5,376 bases of DNA from an uncultured Eubacterium sp. (GCA_905193765.1 CAJJPZ010000152.1:1-5376), one strand, 5' to 3'; shown: positions 1-5,376, numbered from the stretch's first letter. Numbers and translations are program-made. Notes: generated from the letters alone by a model not told the origin.

Positions 1-220
1 AAGTCCGGGCTGCCGTATACACCTCGCAGCCTATCACCGGCTTTATCCCGTTTTTCCTGCATTCTCTGTAAAAATCTATGACTCCGAACATCACGCCGTG
101 ATCGGTGATGGCCAGGGATTCGAACCCCAGCTCCTTCGCCCTTGCTACAAGGTCTCCGATCCGCGCCGCGCCGTCCAGAAGACTGTATTCTGTATGGACA
201 TGTAAATGTGTAAATGCCAT
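1..220 (-). CDS. dnaE: DNA polymerase III subunit alpha, N-terminal fragment (PHP domain), cut by window edge
   Basis: Reading the minus strand from the ATG at 220-218 gives 73 codons with no stop, running off the left edge. The protein opens with the hallmark PHP-domain start of DnaE polymerases, MAFTHLHVHTEYSLLDG, followed by ITDHGVMFG and a FYRECRKNGIKPVIGCEVY stretch. The paired histidines (HLHVH) and the DH are the metal-site residues of the PHP fold. DnaE is the replicative or lagging-strand polymerase catalytic subunit; the full protein is usually about 1,100-1,200 residues, so over 90% lies outside the window. The start is supported by AGAGAGG (229-235 on the plus strand as CCTCTCT), 8 bases upstream. 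The gene is divergent from the L,D-transpeptidase gene. PolC was considered, but its PHP domain lies inside the protein, not at its N-terminus, so DnaE is much the better call. Confidence 0.95.
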   Translation of the reverse strand, partial: MAFTHLHVHTEYSLLDGAARIGDLVARAKELGFESLAITDHGVMFGVIDFYRECRKNGIKPVIGCEVYTAART

Positions 221-340
221 TGTCTGAACCTCTCTGTTGCCGCTTCTTAAAACATACCAATATTTTATCATAAAAATCATTTTTTCTCTTTTATAATTAT
301 AAATTTTAAAGTAAAATATAAAATGTTAAAAGGAGTAATC
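221..340. promoter_or_regulatory. Divergent AT-rich intergenic region with candidate promoter
   Basis: This 120-base gap must hold the promoters of both dnaE (leftward) and the L,D-transpeptidase gene (rightward). From about 240 on it is strongly AT-rich. A perfect TATAAT lies at 292-297 on the plus strand, inside the 12-base palindrome TTATAATTATAA (291-302), so it could serve as a -10 element in either direction. No good TTGACA-like -35 sits 16-18 bases away on either side. A second weak -10-like TAAAAT is at 312-317. The region is clearly promoter-like in composition, but the exact elements are uncertain. Confidence 0.4.
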
Positions 341-1738
341 ATGAGAAAATTTTTTAAAACACTTTTTGCAGTCGCAGTAATAATCGCAGCAGTAACGGCT
401 ATAGCTACATTCGCATATTCGAAATCAGACGACTACACCAGCAGCACCGTACCTGAAAAAACAAAGATAAACGGATACGACTGCTCGGGAATGACCTATG
501 ACGAAGCCGCCGGGCAGCTCACGAAAAAATGGAATTTGCGCCATATCATAGTGACAGGCTCGCTCAACGAAAAGCTTGCCGACTTCACCCGTTTCGGATG
601 CAGTTATGATATAACGGATCGTTTAGAAACGCTGAAGCACGACAACCTCGTCAAAGCAGCTCTGAACCACTATTTCCATATACCGATGTCCGTGGATATC
701 CCGATGAAGATAGAAGACAGCAGCAGCAGGTTCCGCAGGGAAGTCGCAAAGTCCGATTTCCTGAATCCGCCTGACGTCACCAAAAGCAAGAATGCATATG
801 TGGATCTGTCCGATCCCGAATTTCCCATAGTGAAGGAAGTCTACGGCAGCAAGCCCGATGAGAACAAGTTCTTCAAGGATCTGCTGCATCATATAGAGAC
901 CGGCAATATGAAACTGGAGTATGATGCCAGGAACTATTATTCAGCTCCGAAGATAACCTCAGAGAGCGAATCACTGCTGGAATATCAGGAGTTCTGCAAA
1001 AAATATCTGTCGCAGAAGATCACATACAAGCTGGGGAAGGAGACTTTCACCATCTCCGCGAAGCAGCTCAGTGAACTGATGAAGGACGATCTCTCCGGAG
1101 ATCCCGATGAAGATGCTGTCAGAGAGTATGTGGCCGGACTTGCTGAAAAGTATGACAATGTTGGTATAGACCATGATTTCACTTCCCTCACCGGTAAGAA
1201 GATCCACAGCACCGGTGGCACATACGGTTGGGAGATCGCCCAGCAGGACGAAACAGCAAAGCTGATCAGGAACATCAAATCACACAAGGATGTATCGCGA
1301 AAACCTGTGTACTATGTAGCTGGCTACGGTGAATACAGCAACGATATCGGTGATACTTACATAGATGTGGACGTCACCGAGCAGATGGTCAACATGTTCA
1401 AGGACGGCAAGCGTGTATTCTCGTCAAAATGCGTGACAGGCTGCAAGGCCACAGGCACCACCACCGATATAGGTACCTACTATATCATAAACCAGGTACG
1501 TGACGTCGTTCTCAAAGGTGACAACGGTGACGGTACTCAGTATGAAAGTCCCGTCAAATACTGGCTCGGCGTGACATGGACCGGACAGGGATTCCACGAC
1601 GCAGACTGGCGCAGCAAATTCGGCGGTAATATATGGGTCAGCAGCGGCAGCCACGGCTGCATAAACATGCCGCCTAAAAAGATGCCGTCACTTTACAGAC
1701 AGGCCGAGATAGGCATGCCTGTAGTGATACACTACTAA
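341..1738 (+). CDS. Membrane-anchored L,D-transpeptidase (YkuD domain) with N-terminal peptidoglycan-binding-like region
   Basis: The product (465 aa) is predicted to form 3-3 cross-links in peptidoglycan, or attach proteins to it, by a cysteine-based L,D-transpeptidase reaction outside the membrane. Residues about 4-27 form a charged start plus a hydrophobic anchor. Residues 43-60 (INGYDCSGMTYDEAAGQL) match the repeat opening of the VanW/PG_binding_4 region found in enterococcal Ldtfm-like enzymes. The YkuD domain occupies roughly 340-465: GFHDADW contains His419, and SHGCINMPP contains His438 and the catalytic Cys440, so the enzyme looks intact. Its length is close to that of Ldtfm (about 466 aa). 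I chose the ATG at 341 over the in-frame ATG at 323 because AAAGGAG (329-335) lies 5 bases before it and nothing like it precedes 323. It is a single-gene unit, divergent from dnaE and convergent with the germination genes. The physiological role (vegetative wall, beta-lactam tolerance or spore wall) cannot be told from sequence. Confidence 0.92.
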   Translation: MRKFFKTLFAVAVIIAAVTAIATFAYSKSDDYTSSTVPEKTKINGYDCSGMTYDEAAGQLTKKWNLRHIIVTGSLNEKLADFTRFGCSYDITDRLETLKHDNLVKAALNHYFHIPMSVDIPMKIEDSSSRFRREVAKSDFLNPPDVTKSKNAYVDLSDPEFPIVKEVYGSKPDENKFFKDLLHHIETGNMKLEYDARNYYSAPKITSESESLLEYQEFCKKYLSQKITYKLGKETFTISAKQLSELMKDDLSGDPDEDAVREYVAGLAEKYDNVGIDHDFTSLTGKKIHSTGGTYGWEIAQQDETAKLIRNIKSHKDVSRKPVYYVAGYGEYSNDIGDTYIDVDVTEQMVNMFKDGKRVFSSKCVTGCKATGTTTDIGTYYIINQVRDVVLKGDNGDGTQYESPVKYWLGVTWTGQGFHDADWRSKFGGNIWVSSGSHGCINMPPKKMPSLYRQAEIGMPVVIHY

Positions 1739-1762
1739 AACAGATATCAGCGATAACGCAGG

Positions 1763-1824
1763 AAGGACTCCGCTGGGGAAAGCGCAGCACGTAACAGGCT
1801 GCTCTCTCCCGGGAGTCCTTTTTT
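1763..1824 (+). terminator. Rho-independent terminator of the L,D-transpeptidase gene, long branched hairpin
   Basis: A perfect 9-bp stem pairs AAGGACTCC (1763-1771) with GGAGTCCTT (1812-1820), followed by a run of Ts to 1824. The enclosed 40 bases can fold further: GGGGA (1775-1779) with TCTCC (1805-1809, one G-U pair) and GCAGC (1784-1788) with GCTGC (1798-1802), giving a long interrupted hairpin. It starts 25 bases after the stop codon. On the minus strand the stem is not followed by a T-run, so it works mainly for rightward transcription. Confidence 0.85.
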
Positions 1825-1826
1825 AC

Positions 1827-1853
1827 TGTATGCATGTATCTGTCCTGCATACA
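1827..1853. repeat. 8-bp perfect inverted repeat in the convergent intergenic region
   Basis: TGTATGCA (1827-1834) and TGCATACA (1846-1853) are exact inverted copies separated by 11 bases. It lies 7 bases past the 3' end of gerQ as read on the minus strand. There is no T-run on the minus side (the stem is followed by GTAAAAAAGG), so it is at best a weak terminator or a 3'-end stabilising hairpin for the gerQ transcript. A chance origin is possible. Confidence 0.35.
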
Positions 1854-1860
1854 CTGTCTT

Positions 1861-2421
1861 TTATTCCGCAGCCATCTGCATGCTGCCCTGTGTATCTGTC
1901 TGATTTGTGCCTGAAGTACTTGAAGCATATACAGGTCTCACCAGTTCTTCATAGAACACTGTCAGACTCTTGATGCCGTAGAAGTCTATTATCTGTACGT
2001 TGTTGTTGAGATAATACTGCAGCACCACGTAATTTATCCCTACGCCTATAAGGAAGCCGTCATACTCCTCGATCCCATTCGTGCCCATGGAATATTTTAT
2101 CCTGACATATCTGCCGATCTGAGTCCTGAGGATCCCGTTCATGTACTGTATGGAATTGTAGTCCAGCACCTCACTGTACTCCGGCGGCAGAAGCGGATTC
2201 GGCGGCACGCTGAATGTTGGATTGCTCGGAAGCACCACCGGATACATCCCTGAACTGTCTGCGATACCTCCGATAATACCATCGTCAGTGGATGAGTTCA
2301 TATCCTCTATCATATCATCCACTTTCTGCTGCTGTGATTTAGTCAGCTCATTGTCCGAGAGCATCGAAGTCATCTGATCCCTGTCTATATAGATCATGCT
2401 GTCATTCTGTTCACCAGCCAT
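1861..2421 (-). CDS. gerQ: Spore coat protein GerQ-like, partner of CwlJ
   Basis: The product has 186 aa. Residues about 89-160 (NSIQYMNGILRTQIGRYVRI, a short basic/aromatic stretch, then NYVVLQYY and a terminal SLTVFYEE) follow the pattern of the GerQ C-terminal domain of Bacillus: an SYIENILR-like helix, a K/R-rich strand, an HIILSD-like strand and a YVTFDEE-like end. I made this comparison from memory. In Bacillus, GerQ is a coat protein needed for CwlJ to be present in spores. Residues 1-45 are acidic and Q/S-rich (KSQQQK at 28-33), 60-80 is a proline-rich linker, and the tail is S/T/Q-rich with no membrane segment. The start at 2421 is chosen because AGAGAGGTG (2427-2435) lies 5 bases upstream; the longer in-frame start at 2478 would overlap cwlJ and has no such site. 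It lies 17 bases after cwlJ, the same gene pair as in Bacillus. That context raises the confidence of an otherwise divergent match. Confidence 0.72.
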   Translation of the reverse strand: MAGEQNDSMIYIDRDQMTSMLSDNELTKSQQQKVDDMIEDMNSSTDDGIIGGIADSSGMYPVVLPSNPTFSVPPNPLLPPEYSEVLDYNSIQYMNGILRTQIGRYVRIKYSMGTNGIEEYDGFLIGVGINYVVLQYYLNNNVQIIDFYGIKSLTVFYEELVRPVYASSTSGTNQTDTQGSMQMAAE

Positions 2422-2438
2422 ATATTCACCTCTCTGTT

Positions 2439-2876
2439 TTATGTTTGCGCATAATAGGAAGTAGGGATATAAAAGCAATGACCTCCTATCCTGTTATGGA
2501 TCACGCCTACATTGGAAGGGAAATATGTCGCACATCTGCTGCTGTACGGATTATAGAAAAACAGCGAATTGTCCACACCGTTGAGTATCCCTCCGGACAG
2601 CGCCCAGTCGACGATCTCGTAATGCTCCTCTTCGGGATCCATGTTGTATACGTTCTGCGGATTGTATCTGCCTCCTACAGTAGTCTTCATGCATGTGAAC
2701 TGATTTTTCTGTTCTATGATGTTCCTCACATTACCGCCGTCGCTGACTCTTGCAAACTCCCCGTATGCTATATTCGTGCGGTTCATAATGACTGTTGCCA
2801 CTGCCCTCATGCCCGCCTGCCCTTCGCCGCCTGCTTCACACTGTATCAGCCTTGCAAAAAGCTCTCTCGTGTCCAT
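2439..2876 (-). CDS. cwlJ: Spore cortex-lytic enzyme CwlJ (SleB/CwlJ hydrolase family)
   Basis: The product has 145 aa, the usual length of CwlJ, and consists of the Hydrolase_2 catalytic domain alone. The opening ELFARLIQCEAGGEG (residues 5-19) matches the family's E-A-x-G-E motif. By alignment with SleB, Glu14 should be the catalytic acid. VATVIMNRT (26-34), FFYNP (106-110) and the terminal HCFYIPTSYY (133-142) are also typical; the HCFYxPT ending is strongly CwlJ-like. Unlike SleB there is no signal peptide or peptidoglycan-binding domain, which fits a protein assembled into the coat from the mother cell. CwlJ attacks the muramic-lactam-containing cortex during germination. GGTGGGAG (2884-2891 on the plus strand as CTCCCACC) ends 7 bases before the ATG. 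The gene follows spoVAF by 51 bases and precedes gerQ by 17. Confidence 0.93.
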   Translation of the reverse strand: MDTRELFARLIQCEAGGEGQAGMRAVATVIMNRTNIAYGEFARVSDGGNVRNIIEQKNQFTCMKTTVGGRYNPQNVYNMDPEEEHYEIVDWALSGGILNGVDNSLFFYNPYSSRCATYFPSNVGVIHNRIGGHCFYIPTSYYAQT

Positions 2877-2911
2877 TGCCTTTCTCCCACCTTTCAGAAT
2901 TACTGCTAGGT

Positions 2912-2939
2912 TATCATATGATGAACGTTACTTTTTGGT
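2912..2939 (-). promoter_or_regulatory. Candidate sigma-K-type mother-cell promoter for cwlJ-gerQ
   Basis: On the minus strand CATATGATA (2920-2912) is an exact match to the sigma-K -10 consensus CATANNNTA. An AC dinucleotide (2939-2938), the minimal sigma-K -35 element, lies 17 bases upstream inside the last codons of spoVAF. Transcription would start about 30 bases before the cwlJ ATG, leaving its ribosome site in the leader. The -10 also matches 6 of 8 positions of the sigma-E consensus CATACANT. It overlaps the palindrome ATCATATGAT (2913-2922). It fits the expected mother-cell expression of cwlJ and gerQ but has not been tested. Confidence 0.45.
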
Positions 2940-4325
2940 TCTGAAAACAAGGCGTTTTAATTTTTTACCGTCAAAGGGTACCAGCGGATAAAGGTATGAA
3001 GTCCCTACGATGGTCCTTGTACCTGCCATGACAGCCACTGACAGGACAAACGCCGCCGCCATCCCGGGCCATCCGAAACAGTGTGCTCCGATGAGCATCA
3101 GTATCCTCACGAATTTGATGGCGTATCCCAGCTCCATGCTGGGCTGTATGAAGCTGGCAAGGGCCACGACAGCCATGCACAGGATCGTCTGGGGGACGAA
3201 CCACCCCGATGATACCGAGAACTCGCCCAGCACCAGGGCTCCTATCACAGACAGCGACATCCCCAGTGATTCAGGAGTGTTCAGGGACGCCAGCTTGAGA
3301 CCGTCAACCGCTATTTCCAGAAGTATGAACTGCCAGAATATACTTATGGCGAATTCCTCCTCTGTGATGAAGAACCGCAGTCCCTCGTAGGTGGGTATCG
3401 TTCCCTCTGCGAACAGCAGATATACCGGCGTCGCGAACAGGATGACGATCATGTTGGTTATCCTGAGCGCCCTGAAATAGTTGCCGATCATCACTGGGAA
3501 GTAATAATCGTCTATGTCCTGAAGGAAATCGAATATTCCGGCGGGGATCAGTATGACGGTAGGTGTGTTGTCCACGATCACAGCGATCTTTCCCTCCTCC
3601 ACATGTGCAGCGATTACATCAGGGCGCTGTGTGTATCTTACCTTGGGAAACGGATTGAACAGCCCCCGTTTCCTGCCCAGCAGCGCTTCCACCAGACTCT
3701 GCTCTGTCACAGTCAGACCTTCGATGCGCAGCAATCTCAAGCACCTGTCCAGCTTCTCCACCATGCTGCTGTCGGCTTTGCCCTTCATATATACCATGGA
3801 TGTATCCGACTTCGTCATCTCACCTATATTGTACACCTTGAATATGAGATCGTTGTCTCTGATACGCCGCCTTATCAGTGCTATATTCGTCATCATGGAC
3901 TCCACGAAACCGTCTTTGGCTCCGCGAAGGCTCTGTTCCTTTGACGGTTCCTGCACGCTCCTGAGCGGATACGATCTGCAGTCTATGATGATGATCCCGT
4001 CATATCCTGATATCAGCAGCGGCACCAGTCCCGAATACAGGTACTTGATCGCCTGATCCACATCCCTCGTTATCATCGCATCCAGGAACGGCAGGTTCGA
4101 CTGAAGGAACTGCTCCATGGTCTCAGCAGTTTCCAGCTGCTCTGTCTTCAGTGAAAAAAGACTGAACAGCACTCTCTGCATCATACTGCCGTCCACGAGA
4201 CCGTCTACAAAAAACATCTCCGCGTCACGTCCGGCGATCTCCAGCTTTCGCTCCAGCAGATCAAAGCTCTCCCCCACCGGTATCTGTGACTTGATCTCAG
4301 ACAGCAGTTCAGTGTATTTTTCCAT
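2928..4325 (-). CDS. spoVAF: Stage V sporulation protein AF, GerA-family spore membrane protein
   Basis: The product (465 aa) belongs to the GerA/SpoVAF family and acts in the spore inner membrane during germination; B. subtilis SpoVAF is now viewed as part of an ion-channel complex that amplifies the germinant signal. Residues 1-275 form the soluble N-terminal part: SFDLLERKLEI (20-30), FFVDGLVDG (38-46), the family block RSVQEPSKEQSLRGAKDGF (122-140), NIALIRRRIRD (147-157) and NPFPKVRYTQRPDVIAAH (224-241). Hydrophobic segments follow at about 284-306, 326-346, 354-372, 377-397 and 402-434, with NTPESLGMSLSVIGALVLGE (349-368) between them. I prefer SpoVAF over a GerAA/GerBA receptor subunit because of the NPFPKVRYTxRPD and VDNTPTVI blocks and the absence of neighbouring GerB- and GerC-type genes; the length is close to SpoVAF (about 490). 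The ATG at 4325 is preceded by GAGG at a 9-base spacing, within the upstream hairpin. Unusually it is beside cwlJ-gerQ instead of in a spoVA operon. Confidence 0.88.
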   Translation of the reverse strand: MEKYTELLSEIKSQIPVGESFDLLERKLEIAGRDAEMFFVDGLVDGSMMQRVLFSLFSLKTEQLETAETMEQFLQSNLPFLDAMITRDVDQAIKYLYSGLVPLLISGYDGIIIIDCRSYPLRSVQEPSKEQSLRGAKDGFVESMMTNIALIRRRIRDNDLIFKVYNIGEMTKSDTSMVYMKGKADSSMVEKLDRCLRLLRIEGLTVTEQSLVEALLGRKRGLFNPFPKVRYTQRPDVIAAHVEEGKIAVIVDNTPTVILIPAGIFDFLQDIDDYYFPVMIGNYFRALRITNMIVILFATPVYLLFAEGTIPTYEGLRFFITEEEFAISIFWQFILLEIAVDGLKLASLNTPESLGMSLSVIGALVLGEFSVSSGWFVPQTILCMAVVALASFIQPSMELGYAIKFVRILMLIGAHCFGWPGMAAAFVLSVAVMAGTRTIVGTSYLYPLVPFDGKKLKRLVFRTKK

Positions 4326-4327
4326 AA

Positions 4328-4389
4328 TAAAAAACCTCGCATATTTTTGATATTAGTTTCTGCTCAAACCATCATACTTATGCGAGGTT
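4328..4389 (-). terminator. Terminator hairpin of pyruvate carboxylase gene that also contains the spoVAF ribosome site
   Basis: On the minus strand AACCTCGCATA (4389-4379) pairs perfectly over 11 bp with TATGCGAGGTT (4343-4333), followed by a T-run (TTTTTTATT) that ends at the spoVAF ATG. The 35-base loop can form a small inner stem (GTTT with AAAC). It lies 33 bases after the pyruvate carboxylase stop, so it should end that transcript. A T-rich TTATTTT follows on the plus strand, so some bidirectional action is possible. The only Shine-Dalgarno-like sequence of spoVAF (GAGG, 4338-4335) is inside the 3' arm and would be masked in any read-through RNA. Confidence 0.8.
4348..4377 (-). promoter_or_regulatory. 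Weak candidate sigma-G-type forespore promoter for spoVAF, inside the hairpin loop
   Basis: On the minus strand GTATG (4377-4373) fits the sigma-F/G -35 pattern GHATR. AATATCA (4354-4348), 18 bases downstream, matches 3 of 5 fixed positions of the sigma-G -10 CATNNTA. A start about 7 bases further on would fall near 4341, at the beginning of the hairpin's 3' arm, giving a leader of roughly 16 bases with a free GAGG. An alternative -35 in the same stretch is GCATA, within the 5' arm. The match is only partial; I list it because spoVAF must have a promoter in this 97-base gap or depend on read-through. Confidence 0.25.
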
Positions 4390-4422
4390 ATTTTCATACT
4401 GTTTCCGATATACGGCTGTTAT

Positions 4423-5376
4423 TTACTTGAGTTTCGCGATCAGTTCTCCTGCCTTGACCTGCTGGCCCTCCTTGATGTAGATCTTATCTACAACACCTTT
4501 TACCGGCGCCAGGATATTCGTCTCCATCTTCATTGCTTCGATGACTGCGATAGGCTGCTTTTCTTCGACCTCGTCGCCCTCATTGATCAGCACCTTGATG
4601 ATATTGCCCGGTATATTGGCTCCGATCTCTGACGGATCCTCTGCATCGGCGTATACGATCTGTGATGCTGTTGCAGCTATAGTTGCCGCCTGATCCTTGA
4701 TCTTGACAGCGCTTCTGTTGCCGTTGACTTCGAATACAACGTTTCTGAAGCCTTCTTCATCAGTTTCTCTTGCATCTGCCAGACGTACCACGAGTTCCTT
4801 ACCTTCTGCGATCTTGATCTCACAAGTCTCGCCTTCGGAAAGACCATGGAAGAATATATCGCTGCCCATGAGTCTGAAGTTTCCTTCTGTCTTGAGACTC
4901 TTGAGGTAGTCTTCGAATACTTTCGGATAAAGTGCATAACTGAGAACTTCCTTGTCGTTCCCTTCAAGGTCGTATTTCTCTCTGAGCATCCTGCTGATTT
5001 CGTCGAAGTCTTCGTCAGGCAACAGTTCTCCCGGACGGCATGTTATCGGTTCCTTGCCGTGGAGCACCAGCTTCTGGAGCTTTTCAGGGAAACCACCCTC
5101 AGGCTGACCCATCATTCCCTCGAAGTACGAAACTATCGAGTCAGGGAAATCGATGTCCTTCGCCTTCTCGTATATATTCTCCGGAGTCAGGTCGTTCTGT
5201 ACCATGAAGATCGCCATGTCTCCCACAGCCTTCGATGACGGCGTTACCTTGACGATATCACCAAGCATCTCGTTCACTGCCTTGTACATTTCCTTTACTT
5301 CCTGGAACTTGTGACCGAGGCCGAAGCTTTCTACCTGTGATTTCAGGTTCGAATACTGTCCTCCAGGCATCTCGTA
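4423..5376 (-). CDS. pyc: Pyruvate carboxylase, C-terminal portion (carboxyltransferase end and biotinyl domain), cut by window edge
   Basis: The reading frame is open through the right edge (…YEMPGGQYSNL) and ends at TAA 4425-4423, giving 317 C-terminal residues of a protein normally about 1,140 long. The enzyme carboxylates pyruvate to oxaloacetate with ATP and biotin, feeding the TCA and aspartate pathways. EMPGGQYSNL (residues 2-11), GDIVKVTPSSKAVGDMA (about 39-55), FPDSIVSYFEGMMGQP and RPGELLP are diagnostic of the pyruvate carboxylase C-terminal conserved domain. The last 70 residues form a biotinyl domain with the motif EAMKMET; the biotinylated lysine is encoded at 4530-4528. The methionine at 5370 lies within the conserved EMPGGQYSNL motif and is not a start. 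A separate oxaloacetate decarboxylase alpha subunit is the alternative, but the GDIVKVTPSSK/GMMGQP pattern and full C-terminal layout fit pyruvate carboxylase better. It ends 33 bases before the hairpin terminator, so it appears to be transcriptionally separate from spoVAF. Confidence 0.93.
   Translation of the reverse strand, partial: YEMPGGQYSNLKSQVESFGLGHKFQEVKEMYKAVNEMLGDIVKVTPSSKAVGDMAIFMVQNDLTPENIYEKAKDIDFPDSIVSYFEGMMGQPEGGFPEKLQKLVLHGKEPITCRPGELLPDEDFDEISRMLREKYDLEGNDKEVLSYALYPKVFEDYLKSLKTEGNFRLMGSDIFFHGLSEGETCEIKIAEGKELVVRLADARETDEEGFRNVVFEVNGNRSAVKIKDQAATIAATASQIVYADAEDPSEIGANIPGNIIKVLINEGDEVEEKQPIAVIEAMKMETNILAPVKGVVDKIYIKEGQQVKAGELIAKLK

Noticed and set aside
323..340. Upstream in-frame ATG for the L,D-transpeptidase
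   Set aside because: It has no Shine-Dalgarno sequence, and using it would place the strong AAAGGAG inside the coding region; the ATG at 341 is correctly spaced from that site and gives a typical membrane-anchor start.
2422..2478. Extended N-terminus for the gerQ-like gene
   Set aside because: The 19 extra residues are hydrophobic and unlike a coat protein, the extension would overlap the end of cwlJ, and the well-spaced AGAGAGGTG supports the start at 2421.
2445..2909. Plus-strand open frame antisense to cwlJ
   Set aside because: It mirrors a clearly recognisable CwlJ on the other strand, has no ribosome site and no recognisable protein features.
3553..4056. Plus-strand open frame antisense to spoVAF
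   Set aside because: This is a shadow of the spoVAF frame: its composition is serine/leucine/proline-rich as expected from reverse reading, and it has no Shine-Dalgarno sequence.
2928..4325. Nutrient germinant receptor A subunit (GerAA type)
   Set aside because: It is in the same superfamily, but the conserved blocks fit SpoVAF better and no GerB-type permease or GerC-type lipoprotein gene adjoins it.
4846..5238. Plus-strand open frame antisense to pyruvate carboxylase
   Set aside because: The minus-strand frame is an unmistakable conserved enzyme, and the antisense frame shows no motif or translation signal.
4423..5376. Stand-alone biotin carboxyl carrier protein or oxaloacetate decarboxylase subunit
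   Set aside because: The frame continues unbroken past the window edge upstream of the in-frame methionine, and the motifs are those of the pyruvate carboxylase C-terminus.
1..5376. Mobile element, CRISPR array, defence system or horizontally acquired island
   Set aside because: No direct-repeat array, transposase, integrase, tRNA or defence-type gene is visible; all genes are core metabolic, replication, wall or sporulation genes with similar base use.

Overview
The window looks like an ordinary chromosomal segment of an endospore-forming member of the Clostridia. Three spore-germination genes sit next to each other, the other genes are of Firmicutes type, the intergenic DNA is AT-rich, and ATA isoleucine codons are frequent inside moderately GC-rich genes. 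A Ruminococcus or Oscillospirales-type gut organism would fit, but the genus is a guess. I see no mobile element, CRISPR array, tRNA or rRNA.

Layout from left to right. Bases 1-220 (minus) are the first 73 codons of dnaE, whose PHP domain begins at the left edge. An AT-rich divergent intergenic region (221-340) separates it from an L,D-transpeptidase gene (341-1738, plus) that ends at a strong, branched Rho-independent terminator (1763-1824). The convergent minus-strand block then reads, in transcription order from right to left: the 3' third of the pyruvate carboxylase gene (5376-4423), a hairpin terminator (about 4389-4328), spoVAF (4325-2928), cwlJ (2876-2439) and a gerQ-like gene (2421-1861).

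The biological core is spoVAF-cwlJ-gerQ. From family knowledge, SpoVAF is a GerA-type membrane protein of the spore inner membrane that is made in the forespore. CwlJ is a coat-located cortex-lytic enzyme and GerQ is the coat protein it needs; both are made in the mother cell. Here they lie head to tail with gaps of 51 and 17 bases, so one cluster joins the early ion-release step of germination to the later cortex-degradation step.

Two regulatory details follow from this layout. First, the gap before cwlJ holds an exact match to the sigma-K -10 consensus with a correctly spaced AC at -35, which would give cwlJ-gerQ its own mother-cell promoter. Second, the only Shine-Dalgarno sequence of spoVAF lies in the 3' arm of the terminator hairpin that ends the pyruvate carboxylase transcript. 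Vegetative read-through should therefore be both terminated and poorly translated, while a transcript started inside the hairpin loop would have a free ribosome site. Both are inferences from sequence. I found no clear evidence of a wholly new system; the cluster architecture and the hairpin/SD overlap are the most interesting points.
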